Counted from the first letter of the stretch, positions 48,393-57,245 are shown. The stretch is 64,000 nucleotides of DNA from Methylobacterium mesophilicum SR1.6/6 (GCF_000364445.2 NZ_CP043538.1:5785447-5849446), one strand, 5' to 3'. The notes: a model not told the origin generated them from the sequence alone. Made by a program: numbers and translations.

Positions 48393-49142
48393 CTAGGTGG
48401 TGGGCCCGTAGGGCGGACGCGGGATCGCCCGGTGCGCGGCCCGGAGCGCCGCTGACCAGCGCTCGCGCAGGTCGTGGAAGTAGCCCTCTCCGGCCTCGAT
48501 CCGGTGATTCACCTCCAGCGTCAGCGCGTTCCGGCGCGCCACCGCGATGTCGATCGGCAGGCCGACACCCAGGTTCGACCGCATGGTCGAATCCATCGAG
48601 ACGAGGCTGACCTTCAGGGCGTCGTAGAGGTCGGTCGTATACTTGACGGCCCGGTCGAGGATCGGCTTGCCGTACTTGTGCTCGCCGATCTGCAGGAACG
48701 GCGCGTCCGTGCTGCACTCGATGAAATTCCCCGCCGAGTAGATCAGATACAGCCGCATCTCGCCGGTCCCGATCTGGCCGCCGAACAGCAGCGAGATCGA
48801 GAAGCGGATGTTGGCCGCCTCGAACCCGTCCTTCTCGATCGACCGCACCCGGCGGATGGCCCGGCCGATGAGCTGCGCCGCCTGGAACATGGTCGGCGCC
48901 TCGACGAGCTTCTGAGACGGCTCGCCGTCCTCCTCGCCGGGCACCCCCTCCTGCAGCAGGCTGAGGACCGACTGGGTGATCGACAGGTTGCCGGCCGAGG
49001 CCAGCATCATCACCCGCTCGCCCGGCACGTTGAAATGATGCAGCTTCCGGTAGGTTGAGATGTCGTCGAGCCCCGCATTGGTGCGGGTATCGGCGACCAT
49101 CACCAGACCGTCCTCGACCAGAACACCGACGCAGTAGGTCAT
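48393..49142 (-). CDS. Anbu: proteasome-type (HslV-like) protease
   Basis: This is a 249-residue Ntn-hydrolase of the bacterial proteasome-related family Anbu (COG3484). After Met removal the N-terminal nucleophile would be Thr2 (MTYCVGVLVEDGLVMVADTRTN; the ADTRTNAG turn is the family equivalent of the proteasome beta-subunit motif), and the lysine partner lies in the RKLHHFN segment. It is the last gene of the ATP-grasp / alpha-E / transglutaminase / Anbu cluster on the minus strand, with 44 bases after the transglutaminase stop. Anbu assembles into oligomers in other bacteria, but its natural substrates are unknown. It probably degrades products made or modified by the upstream genes. Confidence 0.9.
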   Translation of the reverse strand: MTYCVGVLVEDGLVMVADTRTNAGLDDISTYRKLHHFNVPGERVMMLASAGNLSITQSVLSLLQEGVPGEEDGEPSQKLVEAPTMFQAAQLIGRAIRRVRSIEKDGFEAANIRFSISLLFGGQIGTGEMRLYLIYSAGNFIECSTDAPFLQIGEHKYGKPILDRAVKYTTDLYDALKVSLVSMDSTMRSNLGVGLPIDIAVARRNALTLEVNHRIEAGEGYFHDLRERWSAALRAAHRAIPRPPYGPTT

Positions 49143-49186
49143 CGTCTTCAGGCTCTCGTGCGGCCGGCGGACCGGTGTCGGAACGA

Positions 49187-50014
49187 TCAGGATTGGGCGG
49201 CGGCCCTGCCTTGCTCGACCCGGAGCTTCACGTCCAGTGTCTCGGTGCCGCCGCCGGTGCGGCTGCCGCGGATCGGCGCCGCGCCGAGGTAATCCAGTCC
49301 GGTCGCCACGCGGATGTAGTTGTCCGACGGGCTCACGTCGATGCAGGGGTCGAACGCCACCCAGCCGAGATCGGGCACCAGGGCCTCGACCCAGCCGTGC
49401 GGCGCCTCGACCTCCGCCTGCCCGTCGTCGCGGGCCCGGTAGCCCGCGACGTAGCGGGATGGGATGCCGATATGGCGGGCGGCGGCGATGAAGACGTGAG
49501 CCAGATCCTGGCAGACGCCCGTTCCCGCCGCGAAGGCCTTGGCGGCTGGGACAGCACTGGTGGCGGGCCCCGGCTCGTAGGTGACCGCGCCGTGGACCGC
49601 GCCCATCAGACGATGGAGCAGGGCCAGGATCGCGGCGTCCCCGTCCGTGGCGACGCGCTCGGCGAAGGCGTGCAGCTCCGGGCTGGCGGCGCACAGGTCC
49701 GTGTCGCGCAGGAAGAACTCGTCCGGCAGGCGCTCCACCGTGCCGCGCACCACGCCGTGGGTGTCGTCGGTGTCGACCTCGCCGGTGACCCGGATGGTCA
49801 GGGCGTCGGCCGGTTCGTCCGGGGTGAACCAGTGCACCTTGTTGCCAAAGCCGTCCTCGCGGGCGGTGAGGCGCCCGTCGACCGTGGTGTCGATCCGCCA
49901 CGTGCGGACATACTGGCCGTCATGGTCCCGGGGCGTCAGGCGCAGGACCTGCACCAGTCCGCGGGCCGGTTGCTCGTAGGTGTAGATGGTCTCGTGGACC
50001 ACGCGGATGCGCAT
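49187..50014 (-). CDS. Transglutaminase-like cysteine protease
   Basis: This is a 275-residue protein with the bacterial transglutaminase-like N-terminal region (RVVHETIYTYEQPARG, LRLTPRDHDGQ) and the core domain. The catalytic triad is intact: Cys168 in GTGVCQDLAHVF, His206 in APHGWVEAL and Asp222 in FDPCID. It has no signal peptide. Such proteins cleave or form isopeptide bonds. It lies directly between the alpha-E and Anbu genes and is a standard partner in this conserved cluster. An inverted-repeat region of ~120 bases separates it from the alpha-E gene. Confidence 0.9.
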   Translation of the reverse strand: MRIRVVHETIYTYEQPARGLVQVLRLTPRDHDGQYVRTWRIDTTVDGRLTAREDGFGNKVHWFTPDEPADALTIRVTGEVDTDDTHGVVRGTVERLPDEFFLRDTDLCAASPELHAFAERVATDGDAAILALLHRLMGAVHGAVTYEPGPATSAVPAAKAFAAGTGVCQDLAHVFIAAARHIGIPSRYVAGYRARDDGQAEVEAPHGWVEALVPDLGWVAFDPCIDVSPSDNYIRVATGLDYLGAAPIRGSRTGGGTETLDVKLRVEQGRAAAQS

Positions 50015-50042
50015 GCGCCGAGCCTGTGCGTGTTCGTCAGAG

Positions 50043-50081
50043 CATCATCCCGGCCGGTGGCTGCCGGGCTTCGGGATGATG
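50043..50081. repeat. Palindrome upstream of the transglutaminase gene
   Basis: Perfect 10-bp arms CATCATCCCG/CGGGATGATG (50043-50052 / 50072-50081) enclose a smaller CCGG-based hairpin. It lies just upstream (minus strand) of the transglutaminase start. It could be an extragenic palindrome or a regulatory structure. Confidence 0.5.
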
Positions 50082-50099
50082 ATGCACAATCGAGAGGCT

Positions 50100-50138
50100 G
50101 AGGCGCCGGCCCGGATGCCGCATCCGGGCCGGCGTCTC
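50100..50138. repeat. Long near-perfect hairpin at the alpha-E stop codon
   Basis: 18-bp arms with one mismatch (50100-50117 / 50121-50138), loop of three bases, overlap the TGA stop codon of the alpha-E gene. It is very GC-rich and stable, so it would form a strong structure in RNA and may limit read-through into the transglutaminase gene. No T-run follows on the minus strand. Confidence 0.6.
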
Positions 50139-51084
50139 AACCGACCAGATACTGCTTGGCGATCGCCTCGCCCACCCTGTTGTTCTCGGCGATGAACGCC
50201 TCCACGAACTCGTGCAGCCCCGTGGCGAAGACCCGGTCGATGTCCTCGCCCTCAAGTTTCGCCAGCATGTTGCCGGCGAGCCGCTGGCTCGGGCCGCGGC
50301 GGCCGTAGGCATCGGCGATGAGGTCGAGATACTCGACGATCACGCCGTAGCAGTTCGAGAAGGAGCGCGGCATCTGCTTGTTGAGCATCAGAAGGTCGGC
50401 CACCAGCAGCGGCTTGATGCTCTCCCGGTAGACCCAGTGATAGGCGTTGAAGGCCGAGACCTCGCGCAGGATCGTGGTCCACTGGAAGTAGTCGAGGCTG
50501 CCGCCCACCGTCTCGTCGTGCGGCAGCAGAATCTGGTACTTGACGTCGAGGATGCGGGCGGTGTTGTCGGCACGCTCGATCGCGGTGCCGAGGCGGGTGA
50601 ACCAGAAGGCGTCGTTGCGCAGCATCGTCCGGAAGGCCGAGCCGTCGAAGGTCAGCGAGACGGTCTTCACCCAGTCGAGGAAGCGGCCGAACTCGTCGCG
50701 GTTGAGGTCCTTGCCGGCGTAGTTGCGCAGTTCCAGCCACGCGCCGTTGATCGCGTCCCACATCTCTGTGGTGAGCGCGGTGCGCACCGAGCGGGCATTC
50801 TCGCGGGCCGCCTCGATGCAGGAGCGGATCGAGGACGGATTGTGCGGGCTGAAGGCCAGGAAGTCGCAGACCGTGTCGGCATTCACCGCGCTGTAATGGG
50901 TCTTGAACGCGTCCGCGTCGCCGGCCGAGGCGAGGGCGGAGTCCCACTCGTTGCTCTCGCCGCCGCCGTAGCTCGACGGCAGCGAGGCGAAGCGGTGCGC
51001 CGCGTCGAGGATGCGGGCGACGAAGTCGGCGCGCTCGACGTAGCGGGAGAGCCAGAAGAGGCTGTCGGCAGTCCTGGAAAGCAT
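50137..51084 (-). CDS. Alpha-E domain protein
   Basis: This is a 315-residue all-helical protein of the alpha-E (DUF403) family, with the diagnostic N-terminus MLSRTADSLFWLSRYVERAD and an inner DEFGRFLDWVKTVS segment. Alpha-E proteins always pair with circularly permuted ATP-grasp enzymes and are thought to act as partners in peptide synthesis. It begins 65 bases after the ATP-grasp stop and ends inside a long hairpin. No catalytic motif is assigned to it. Alternative fusions of the two families exist; here they are separate. Confidence 0.9.
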   Translation of the reverse strand: MLSRTADSLFWLSRYVERADFVARILDAAHRFASLPSSYGGGESNEWDSALASAGDADAFKTHYSAVNADTVCDFLAFSPHNPSSIRSCIEAARENARSVRTALTTEMWDAINGAWLELRNYAGKDLNRDEFGRFLDWVKTVSLTFDGSAFRTMLRNDAFWFTRLGTAIERADNTARILDVKYQILLPHDETVGGSLDYFQWTTILREVSAFNAYHWVYRESIKPLLVADLLMLNKQMPRSFSNCYGVIVEYLDLIADAYGRRGPSQRLAGNMLAKLEGEDIDRVFATGLHEFVEAFIAENNRVGEAIAKQYLVG

Positions 51085-51149
51085 TGTCTTTCAGCCAAAT
51101 CGCGTGGAGACCGAACGCCGCGCCGTGAACCACCCTGACGTCAGCGACA

Positions 51150-52583
51150 TCAGGCGTCGAGCACCCAGGTATCCTTCGTCCCGCCGCCCTGGCTGGAGTT
51201 GACCACCAGGGAGCCCTCTTTCAGCGCCACGCGGGTCAGGCCGCCCGGCACGATGCGGATCTGGTCGGCCCCATTGAGCACGAAGGGCCGCAGATCGACG
51301 TGGCGCGGTGCCACGCCGGAGGCCACGAAGGTCGGGCACGTCGAGAGCGACAGGGTCGGCTGGGCGATGAAGCCGTCGGGGGCGTGGCGGAGCTTCTTGG
51401 CGAAGTCATCGAGCTCGCGCTTGCTGGCGTGGGGGCCCACGAGCATGCCGTAGCCGCCCGAGCCGTTGACCTCCTTCACCACCAGCTCCGACAGGTTGTC
51501 CATCACGTACGCGAAAGCGTCCTTCTCGCGGCAGCGGTAGGTCGGCACGTTGTGCAGGATCGGCTCCTCGCCGGTGAAGAACTTCACGATCTCCGGCATG
51601 TAGCTGTAGACGGCCTTGTCGTCCGAGATGCCGGTGCCGACCGCGTTGGCCAGCGTTACGGAGCCGCGCTCGTAGGCGTTCATCAGGCCCGGCACGCCCA
51701 GCACCGAATCCGGGCGGAAGACGAGGGGATCGAGGAAATCGTCGTCGAGGCGGCGGTAGATGACGTCGACCTTCCGCGGACCCTCGGTGGTGCGCATGTA
51801 GACCACGTCGTCCTTGGTGAAGAGGTCGGACGCCTCCACCAGCTCGACGCCGAGCTTGTCGGCCAGGAACGAGTGCTCGTAGAACGCCGAGTTGTAGCGC
51901 CCGGGTGTCAGCAGCACGACCGTCGGGTCACGGGTCGCTGAGCCCGGGGCAAGGCTCCGCAGGGTGGCGAGCAGCGCATCGGGGTAGTTCTCCACCGGCG
52001 CGACGCGGTGCTTCGAGAACAGGTCCGGGAACAGGCGCAGCATCACCTCCCGGTTCTCCAGCATGTAGGAGACGCCGGACGGGATCCGGGCGTTGTCCTC
52101 CAGCACGAAGAAGTCGTTCTCGCCGGTGCGGACGATGTCGATCCCCGCGATGTGGACGTAGAGGTCGTGGGGCACCCGGAAGCCGCGCATCTCCATGCGG
52201 TAATGGGCGTTGCGATAGACCAAGTCGGCGGGGATGATGCCGGCCTTGATGCACTCTTGGGCGCCGTACACGTCCTTGAGGAACAGGTTGATGGCGGTCA
52301 CCCGCTGCTTCAATCCCCGCTCCAGGAAGGCCCATTCCGGCTTGGTGATCACCCGCGGGATGATGTCGAACGGGATCAGGCGCTCGGTCGATTCGTTGTC
52401 GCCATAGACCGCGAAGGTGATGCCGATCCGGCGGAACAGCAGCTCCGCTTGGCTGCGGCGGGTATTGAAATGCTCGGGCGGCGTCGAGTCGAGCCAAGCC
52501 TTGAGCTGGCCGTAGGCGTCGCGGACGGCGGCCGGTTCGGCGGCGTCGATGCCGTTCATCTCGTCGAAGGCCGTCACCGCCAT
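51150..52583 (-). CDS. Circularly permuted ATP-grasp enzyme
   Basis: This is a 477-residue protein of the CP-ATP-grasp type 2 (DUF404/407) family. Landmarks are the RRIGITFAVYG and RLIPFDIIPRVI segments, then YRMEMRGFRVPHDLYVHIAGIDIVRT (in part), LEDNARIPSGVSYMLENREV and VVKEVNGSGGYGMLVGP, a glycine-rich ATP loop. Such enzymes ligate amino acids or peptides with ATP, predicted to make a small peptide or peptide tag. ATG 52583 has a GGAGGAG ribosome site. It is the first gene of the four-gene cluster with alpha-E, transglutaminase and Anbu. Confidence 0.91.
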   Translation of the reverse strand: MAVTAFDEMNGIDAAEPAAVRDAYGQLKAWLDSTPPEHFNTRRSQAELLFRRIGITFAVYGDNESTERLIPFDIIPRVITKPEWAFLERGLKQRVTAINLFLKDVYGAQECIKAGIIPADLVYRNAHYRMEMRGFRVPHDLYVHIAGIDIVRTGENDFFVLEDNARIPSGVSYMLENREVMLRLFPDLFSKHRVAPVENYPDALLATLRSLAPGSATRDPTVVLLTPGRYNSAFYEHSFLADKLGVELVEASDLFTKDDVVYMRTTEGPRKVDVIYRRLDDDFLDPLVFRPDSVLGVPGLMNAYERGSVTLANAVGTGISDDKAVYSYMPEIVKFFTGEEPILHNVPTYRCREKDAFAYVMDNLSELVVKEVNGSGGYGMLVGPHASKRELDDFAKKLRHAPDGFIAQPTLSLSTCPTFVASGVAPRHVDLRPFVLNGADQIRIVPGGLTRVALKEGSLVVNSSQGGGTKDTWVLDA

Positions 52584-52679
52584 CTCGCTCCTCCCGTACG
52601 CTCCCGCTCTTGAGGCAAGAGGCGCGCCACGCCGTCATGGCTATATCCGCGCTCGACAACGCTCAAGCCGGCTGGAGGA

Positions 52680-53426
52680 TCAGATCAGCTTCAGGCCTTT
52701 CAGGCTCGCATGTCCGTTTCGGCCCAGGATCACGTGGTCGTGCACGACGATCTTCAGCGGCGCCAGCACGGCGACGATCTCACGGGTCATCGCCACGTCC
52801 GCCGTCGAGGGGGCCGGGTCACCCGAAGGATGGTTGTGGGCCAGGATGATCGCGGTCGCCGAGAGCTCCAGCGCCCGGCGGGCGACCTCGCGCGGATAGA
52901 CCGGGGTGTGGTCGACCGTGCCGCGCCCCTGCACCTCGTCGGCGATGAGGTGGTTGCGCTTGTCGAGGAACAGGACGCGAAATTCCTCGCGCGACGCGAA
53001 GGCCATGGTGACGCGCAGGTAGTCGTGGAGGGCGGACCACGAGTCGAGCAGGGCGCGGTCCCGGATCGCCCCGCGGGCGAGTCTCCGGGCGGCGGTCGCG
53101 ATCACCTTGAGGTCCGAGGCGACCCCGGCGCTCACGCCGTCCACCTCCATGAGGCGGGCGGGCTCGGCGCTGAGGACTTCGGCGAAGCTTCCGAACCGGG
53201 CGACCAGCGCCTTGGCCAGCGGCTTGACGTCCCGCCGCGGGATCGCCCGGAACAGCACAAGTTCCAGCAATTCGTAATCCGGAAGCGCGTCGCCGCCTGC
53301 GGCCGCGAACTTCTCACGCAGGCGATCGCGGTGGCCGTGATAGTGCGGCGGCTCCTTCTCGACGGATGCCGGGACGGCGCTGTCGGCGAAGAGACCCGCC
53401 TCACCGTCCTCCGTCCGCGGCGTCAC
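52680..53426 (-). CDS. radC: RadC-family JAB domain protein
   Basis: This 248-residue protein has an N-terminal helix-hairpin-helix ([27 protein letters not shown], in part) and a C-terminal JAMM/JAB domain with the zinc motif [14 protein letters not shown] (H-x-H, S, D) and the upstream Glu in SREEF. Despite its name it is not clearly a repair protein; a protease-like or nucleic-acid role is unresolved. It starts at GTG 53426, six bases after the map stop, so it is cotranscribed with map. An isolated nearby position to the Anbu cluster on the same strand may be coincidental. Confidence 0.9.
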   Translation of the reverse strand: MTPRTEDGEAGLFADSAVPASVEKEPPHYHGHRDRLREKFAAAGGDALPDYELLELVLFRAIPRRDVKPLAKALVARFGSFAEVLSAEPARLMEVDGVSAGVASDLKVIATAARRLARGAIRDRALLDSWSALHDYLRVTMAFASREEFRVLFLDKRNHLIADEVQGRGTVDHTPVYPREVARRALELSATAIILAHNHPSGDPAPSTADVAMTREIVAVLAPLKIVVHDHVILGRNGHASLKGLKLI

Positions 53427-53432
53427 GGCCGG

Positions 53433-54260
53433 TCAGGCGGCCGGATTGACGGGCTGGTGCAGCCCCTTGGGCGAGATCGTGAAGATCTCCACGCCGGTCT
53501 CGGTGACGGCCACGGTGTGCTCGAACTGGGCTGAGAGTGAGCGGTCGCGGGTCACGGCGGTCCAGCCGTCGCCCAGCACCTTCACGGCGGGGCGCCCGAG
53601 GTTGATCATCGGCTCCACCGTAAAAAACTGGCCGGGCTTGAACGGCACATCGTAGCTCGCCTCGACGTAGTGCAGGATCGTCGGCGCGTCGTGGTAGGTC
53701 CGCCCGAGGCCGTGGCCGCAGAAGTCGCGCACCACGGAGCATCGCTCGCTCTCGGCATAGCTCTGGATCGCCCGGCCGATGTCGTTGGTCGAGCCGCCGG
53801 GCTTGACCGCCGCCACGCCGCGCATCAGCGCCTCGTAGGTGATCTCGCACAGGCGCTGCGCCTTGCGCGGGACCTCGCCCACATAGGCCATCCGGCTCGA
53901 ATCGCCGTGCCAGCCGTCGAGGATCAGGCAGATGTCGAGGTTGACGATGTCGCCCTCGCGCAGGGGCTTGTCGTTGGGGATGCCGTGGCACACGACGTGG
54001 TTGATCGAGGTGCAGATCGATTTCGGATAACCACGGTACAGCAGCGACGCCGGGTAGGCGCCGTGATCCATGGCAAATTCGTAGGCGAGCTTGTCGAGCG
54101 CCTCGGTGGTGACGCCGGGCTGCGTGGCCTCCATGAGCAGGTCGAGGGCCTCGGCCGTGAGGCGACCCGCCCGGCGCATGCCTTCGAATCCCTCGGGCCC
54201 GTGGATCGGCGGCTCCGGGGCGCGGCGCGTGCCCTGCGCGGTGGCCTGTTCCTGCTGCAT
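53433..54260 (-). CDS. map: Methionine aminopeptidase, type I
   Basis: This enzyme removes the N-terminal methionine from nascent proteins. All five metal ligands are identified: Asp109 (NLDICL), Asp120 (HGDSS), His183 (CGHGLG), Glu216 (TVEPMI) and Glu247 (QFEHTV), with the spacing of E. coli MAP. Length 275 includes a ~20-residue Gln/Ala-rich N-terminal tail. ATG 54260 is used; the open frame extends far upstream without support. It shares a transcript with radC. Confidence 0.96.
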   Translation of the reverse strand: MQQEQATAQGTRRAPEPPIHGPEGFEGMRRAGRLTAEALDLLMEATQPGVTTEALDKLAYEFAMDHGAYPASLLYRGYPKSICTSINHVVCHGIPNDKPLREGDIVNLDICLILDGWHGDSSRMAYVGEVPRKAQRLCEITYEALMRGVAAVKPGGSTNDIGRAIQSYAESERCSVVRDFCGHGLGRTYHDAPTILHYVEASYDVPFKPGQFFTVEPMINLGRPAVKVLGDGWTAVTRDRSLSAQFEHTVAVTETGVEIFTISPKGLHQPVNPAA

Positions 54261-54474
54261 GGTTGGGACTTTTCGCGGCGTCGTCTGAGGGTCGTCCGCC
54301 CTATGTACGGTGTGGCGCGCGGCAGGCCAAGACGCGCCGGACCGAGATGCGTGACGCCGTCGGCGGGCGAGGCTTGCGCCGGTCGCGGGGCTGGCGGCAT
54401 AAGCGGCCGCAAGGCGCCCGGGAGCGCGCGGGCAGATTCGCCGCGCGGTCGGTTGCGAGGCAGGCGAGGGCCGG

Positions 54475-54732
54475 ATGGCAGGCAAGGCGGTACCGCACTT
54501 CCACAATGAGCCGGGCGTCCCGGTGATCACCGTGGGCGTGAAGGAGTTCATGTGCATCGGCGCGCTGCCGCCGTTCGATCATCCGCACGTGTTCCTCGAC
54601 ATGGGCGCGGACAACGAGATCATCTGCCAGTACTGCTCGACGCTCTACCGCTACCGCGCGGGCCTGAAGGCCGACGAGGCGGAGCCGCACTCGTGCGTGT
54701 GGCACGACGACGCCAAGCTCGCGGCGGAGTAG
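54475..54732 (+). CDS. Zinc-finger domain protein (zf-CHCC family)
   Basis: This is an 85-residue protein homologous to the zf-CHCC/NDUFS6 zinc-finger family of alphaproteobacteria and mitochondria. The conserved block HVFLDMGADNEIICQYCSTLYRY has the CxxC pair; an upstream Cys (FMCIG) and nearby His residues (DHPHV) complete the ligands. The family is linked to complex I assembly in mitochondria; the bacterial role is not settled. It is divergent from map across ~215 bases and is followed after 12 bases by the monooxygenase gene. Confidence 0.87.
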   Translation: MAGKAVPHFHNEPGVPVITVGVKEFMCIGALPPFDHPHVFLDMGADNEIICQYCSTLYRYRAGLKADEAEPHSCVWHDDAKLAAE

Positions 54733-54744
54733 GCGCCGCCCGCA

Positions 54745-55938
54745 GTGCCCTCGGACCTTCGACCTCTGCGGATCGGGATCGTCGGGGCCGGGATCGGCGG
54801 GCTCACGACGGCCCTGGCGCTGTCGGATGCCGGTCATTCCGTCACGGTCATCGAGCGCCGGACCGGCTTCAGCGAGGTCGGCGCCGGGATCCAGATCTCG
54901 CCCAACGCGAGCCGGGTCCTGGCCGCCCTCGGCCTCTCGGCGGCCCTGCGCCGGGCGGCGAGCGAGCCGCCGGCCGTGGAGGTGCGCGCCCTGGACAGCG
55001 GCCGCCGCATCGGCGGCGTCACCCTCGGGCCGCGGGCGCAGGACCGCTTCGGCGCGCCCTATTACGTGATCCATCGCGCCGACCTGCAGACCTTGCTCCT
55101 GGATGCTCTGCGGAGCCGGCCGGCGATCCGCCTGATGATGGGCCGCGCCGTCACGGGCCTGTCCGAGACAGACGTCGAGGCGCGCCTCACTGTCGAGAGC
55201 GCCGGCGGGCCTCAGGTTCTCGGGTTCGATCTCGTGATCGGGGCGGACGGTCTGCGCTCCCGGCTGCGCGCGCATCTCGACGCGGCGCCGCTGCGGCCGG
55301 GTCGGGCGGCCGCGTGGCGGGCCCTCGTGCCGATCGAGGCGGCGCCGGAGGCCCTGCGCGGCGGGACGACCGGCCTCTGGCTGGGGCGGGGCCGGCACGT
55401 GGTGCATTACCCGGTGCGGGACAGCCAGTTCCTCAACGTCGTCGCAGTGGTCCCGGAGGCGGTGGGTGACGAAGGTTGGGGCCGGCTCGGCGAGCCAGCC
55501 GTGCTGCGGGCGCATTTCCGCGGCTGCGCCGGGCCGCTGCGCGACCTGCTGACGTTGCCCGATTCGTGGCTAGTGTGGTCGCTGGCCGACCGGGCGGTTG
55601 CCCGGCCGATCGCGCGCGGCCGGCTCGCTCTGATCGGCGACGCGGCCCACCCGGTCCTGCCATATCTGGCACAGGGCGCCGCCCTGGCCATCGAGGATGC
55701 CGCGGTGCTGACATGGGCCCTCGCCGAGCATCGCGACGTGCCGGCGGCTCTGTCGGCGTACGCCGAGCGCCGTGCCGCGCGGGTCCGTCGCGTCCAGAAG
55801 GCCGCGCGCAGCAACGGCCGCACCTATCACGCCGGCGGGCTCCTGGCGTTCGTGCGCGACGCCGTGATGGCCCGCCTCGGCCCGGACGGCATGCGCGAGC
55901 GCTACGCTTGGCTCTACGGCTGGACGCCGCCCGCTTGA
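54745..55938 (+). CDS. FAD-dependent monooxygenase (salicylate hydroxylase/UbiH-like)
   Basis: This is a 397-residue class A flavoprotein monooxygenase. The FAD dinucleotide motif is GIVGAGIGGLTTALAL (10-25), the middle GD-type motif is LVIGADGLRSRLR, and the second FAD contact is LIGDAAHPVLPYLAQGA. Substrate could be an aromatic acid (salicylate-type) or other phenol; nothing else in the window narrows it. It begins at GTG 54745, 12 bases after the zinc-finger gene and likely cotranscribed with it. The C-terminus is basic. Confidence 0.88.
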   Translation: MPSDLRPLRIGIVGAGIGGLTTALALSDAGHSVTVIERRTGFSEVGAGIQISPNASRVLAALGLSAALRRAASEPPAVEVRALDSGRRIGGVTLGPRAQDRFGAPYYVIHRADLQTLLLDALRSRPAIRLMMGRAVTGLSETDVEARLTVESAGGPQVLGFDLVIGADGLRSRLRAHLDAAPLRPGRAAAWRALVPIEAAPEALRGGTTGLWLGRGRHVVHYPVRDSQFLNVVAVVPEAVGDEGWGRLGEPAVLRAHFRGCAGPLRDLLTLPDSWLVWSLADRAVARPIARGRLALIGDAAHPVLPYLAQGAALAIEDAAVLTWALAEHRDVPAALSAYAERRAARVRRVQKAARSNGRTYHAGGLLAFVRDAVMARLGPDGMRERYAWLYGWTPPA

Positions 55939-55971
55939 TCGCGCCCGCGGCCCCCGCTACCGAGGGCGCGG

Positions 55972-56058
<87 letters not shown>

Positions 56059-56192
56059 CAGGCCCGCGCCGCCGACGCCGTCCGCCTTTGCGCGGGGCAC
56101 GCCGCTGCGCGAGCACGATCCGTCGCATTTGAGCGACCCATGCAACGACCGCTTGTCGGCTTCGTGTCACGATCGTCCGGAGGAGATTTCGG

Positions 56193-56441
56193 ATGATCGA
56201 GGCTGTACGCACCGCCACCACCGGGATGACCCAGGCGGCCGACCGGTTCGGGACCGCCGCGCAGACCATCGCGTCGAGCGGCGCACCGGTCGGCGCCACG
56301 GCGTTGGCTCCCGCCGACCGTGTGGATCTGTCCGGCGCCGCTGCCGAGCTGATCGGCTCGAAATCCGCCTTCGCGCTGAATGCGGCCGTGGCCCGCACCG
56401 CCGACCGGATGACCGGCCAGCTCCTCGATGTCAGCGCCTGA
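56193..56441 (+). CDS. Miniature flagellar-rod-like protein
   Basis: This is an 82-residue protein. The N-terminal half (MIEAVRTATTGMTQAADRFG) resembles the first helix of FlgB/FlgC-type rod proteins. The C-terminus VDLSGAAAELIGSKSAFALNAAVARTADRMTGQLLDV, in part, resembles the rod C-terminal motif in which FlgC and related proteins end. It thus looks like a rod protein with the entire middle missing. An AGGAG ten bases before ATG 56193 supports expression. No other flagellar gene is in the window. It overlaps the convergent DUF1275 gene by 11 bases. Such short proteins are seen in other Hyphomicrobiales, role unknown. Confidence 0.65.
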   Translation: MIEAVRTATTGMTQAADRFGTAAQTIASSGAPVGATALAPADRVDLSGAAAELIGSKSAFALNAAVARTADRMTGQLLDVSA

Positions 56442-57129
56442 GGGCGGGCAGCGCCAGACCGGCGAGAATCGCGGCTGCCGCGAACAGCAGGCCGACACCG
56501 ACGAGCCGGTAGGCGACCACCCCGACAAGGCCGCCCGCCAGGAACGCGCCGACGGTGACGAGGTGCAGCCGAAGCCGTTCCGGATCATGCGGCTTCATCG
56601 GCCCGGCCCCGGTCGCGCCGCGATCCAGCCAGCGGGCCAGCTCGATGCCGATGTCGGTGACGATGCCGGTCACGTGCGTGGTCCGCACCCGGGCCTCGGA
56701 GATCTTGGTCACGACCGCGTTCTGAAGGCCGAGTACGAAGCTCAGGCCAAGAACGAGGACGTGGCTCCGGGCGGGGTCATGGAGCGGCAGCACGAGCAGG
56801 CCCGTGCCGGCAAGGAGTGCCGCCTCGGCGCAGACGCTGTACGCATAGGCTCCGACGTCGGCCCTTCGGCGCCGATGGCGAATCAGCAGCGTCGATGTCG
56901 CGGCACCCAGGACGAACAGGACGACGATCAGCAGCGCCTGCGCCGCCAGGACGATGTCGCCCGTGCCGGTTCGGTCCGAGATGGCCGAGATGTTTCCGGT
57001 CATGTTCGAAGCGTACAGGCCGACCGCGTAGAATCCCGCGGTGTTCAAGGCTCCCGCCACGGCCGCCAATGACAGGGCGAGATGCCGGTCGGCCTCAGGT
57101 GTGCGCGTCTCGCCGTCGTGGACCAGCAT
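56431..57129 (-). CDS. YoaK/DUF1275-family membrane protein
   Basis: This 232-residue integral membrane protein has about six hydrophobic segments and the DUF1275 landmarks AGALNTAGFYAVGLYASNMTGN and LSFVLGLQNAVVTKISEARVRTTHVTGIVTDIG (in part). The family is widespread and uncharacterised, with transport suspected. It is alone on its strand and converges with the mini-rod-like gene. Confidence 0.85.
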   Translation of the reverse strand: MLVHDGETRTPEADRHLALSLAAVAGALNTAGFYAVGLYASNMTGNISAISDRTGTGDIVLAAQALLIVVLFVLGAATSTLLIRHRRRRADVGAYAYSVCAEAALLAGTGLLVLPLHDPARSHVLVLGLSFVLGLQNAVVTKISEARVRTTHVTGIVTDIGIELARWLDRGATGAGPMKPHDPERLRLHLVTVGAFLAGGLVGVVAYRLVGVGLLFAAAAILAGLALPALRR

Positions 57130-57227
57130 GAGCTCGCCGTCAGCAAGGGCGTCGAGGAACGGGCTGGCGGCCGAGGTCGATCGGGACGTTCATGTCGCTC
57201 AGCCGCCGCACATCCCGACCTGAGTCA

Positions 57228-57245
57228 GGCGACGACATCGTCGCC
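57228..57245. repeat. Small perfect hairpin
   Basis: 8-bp arms GGCGACGA/TCGTCGCC (57228-57235 / 57238-57245) with a two-base loop lie upstream of the DUF1275 start. It is a short palindrome, possibly part of a larger extragenic element with the one at 57289-57338. Confidence 0.4.
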
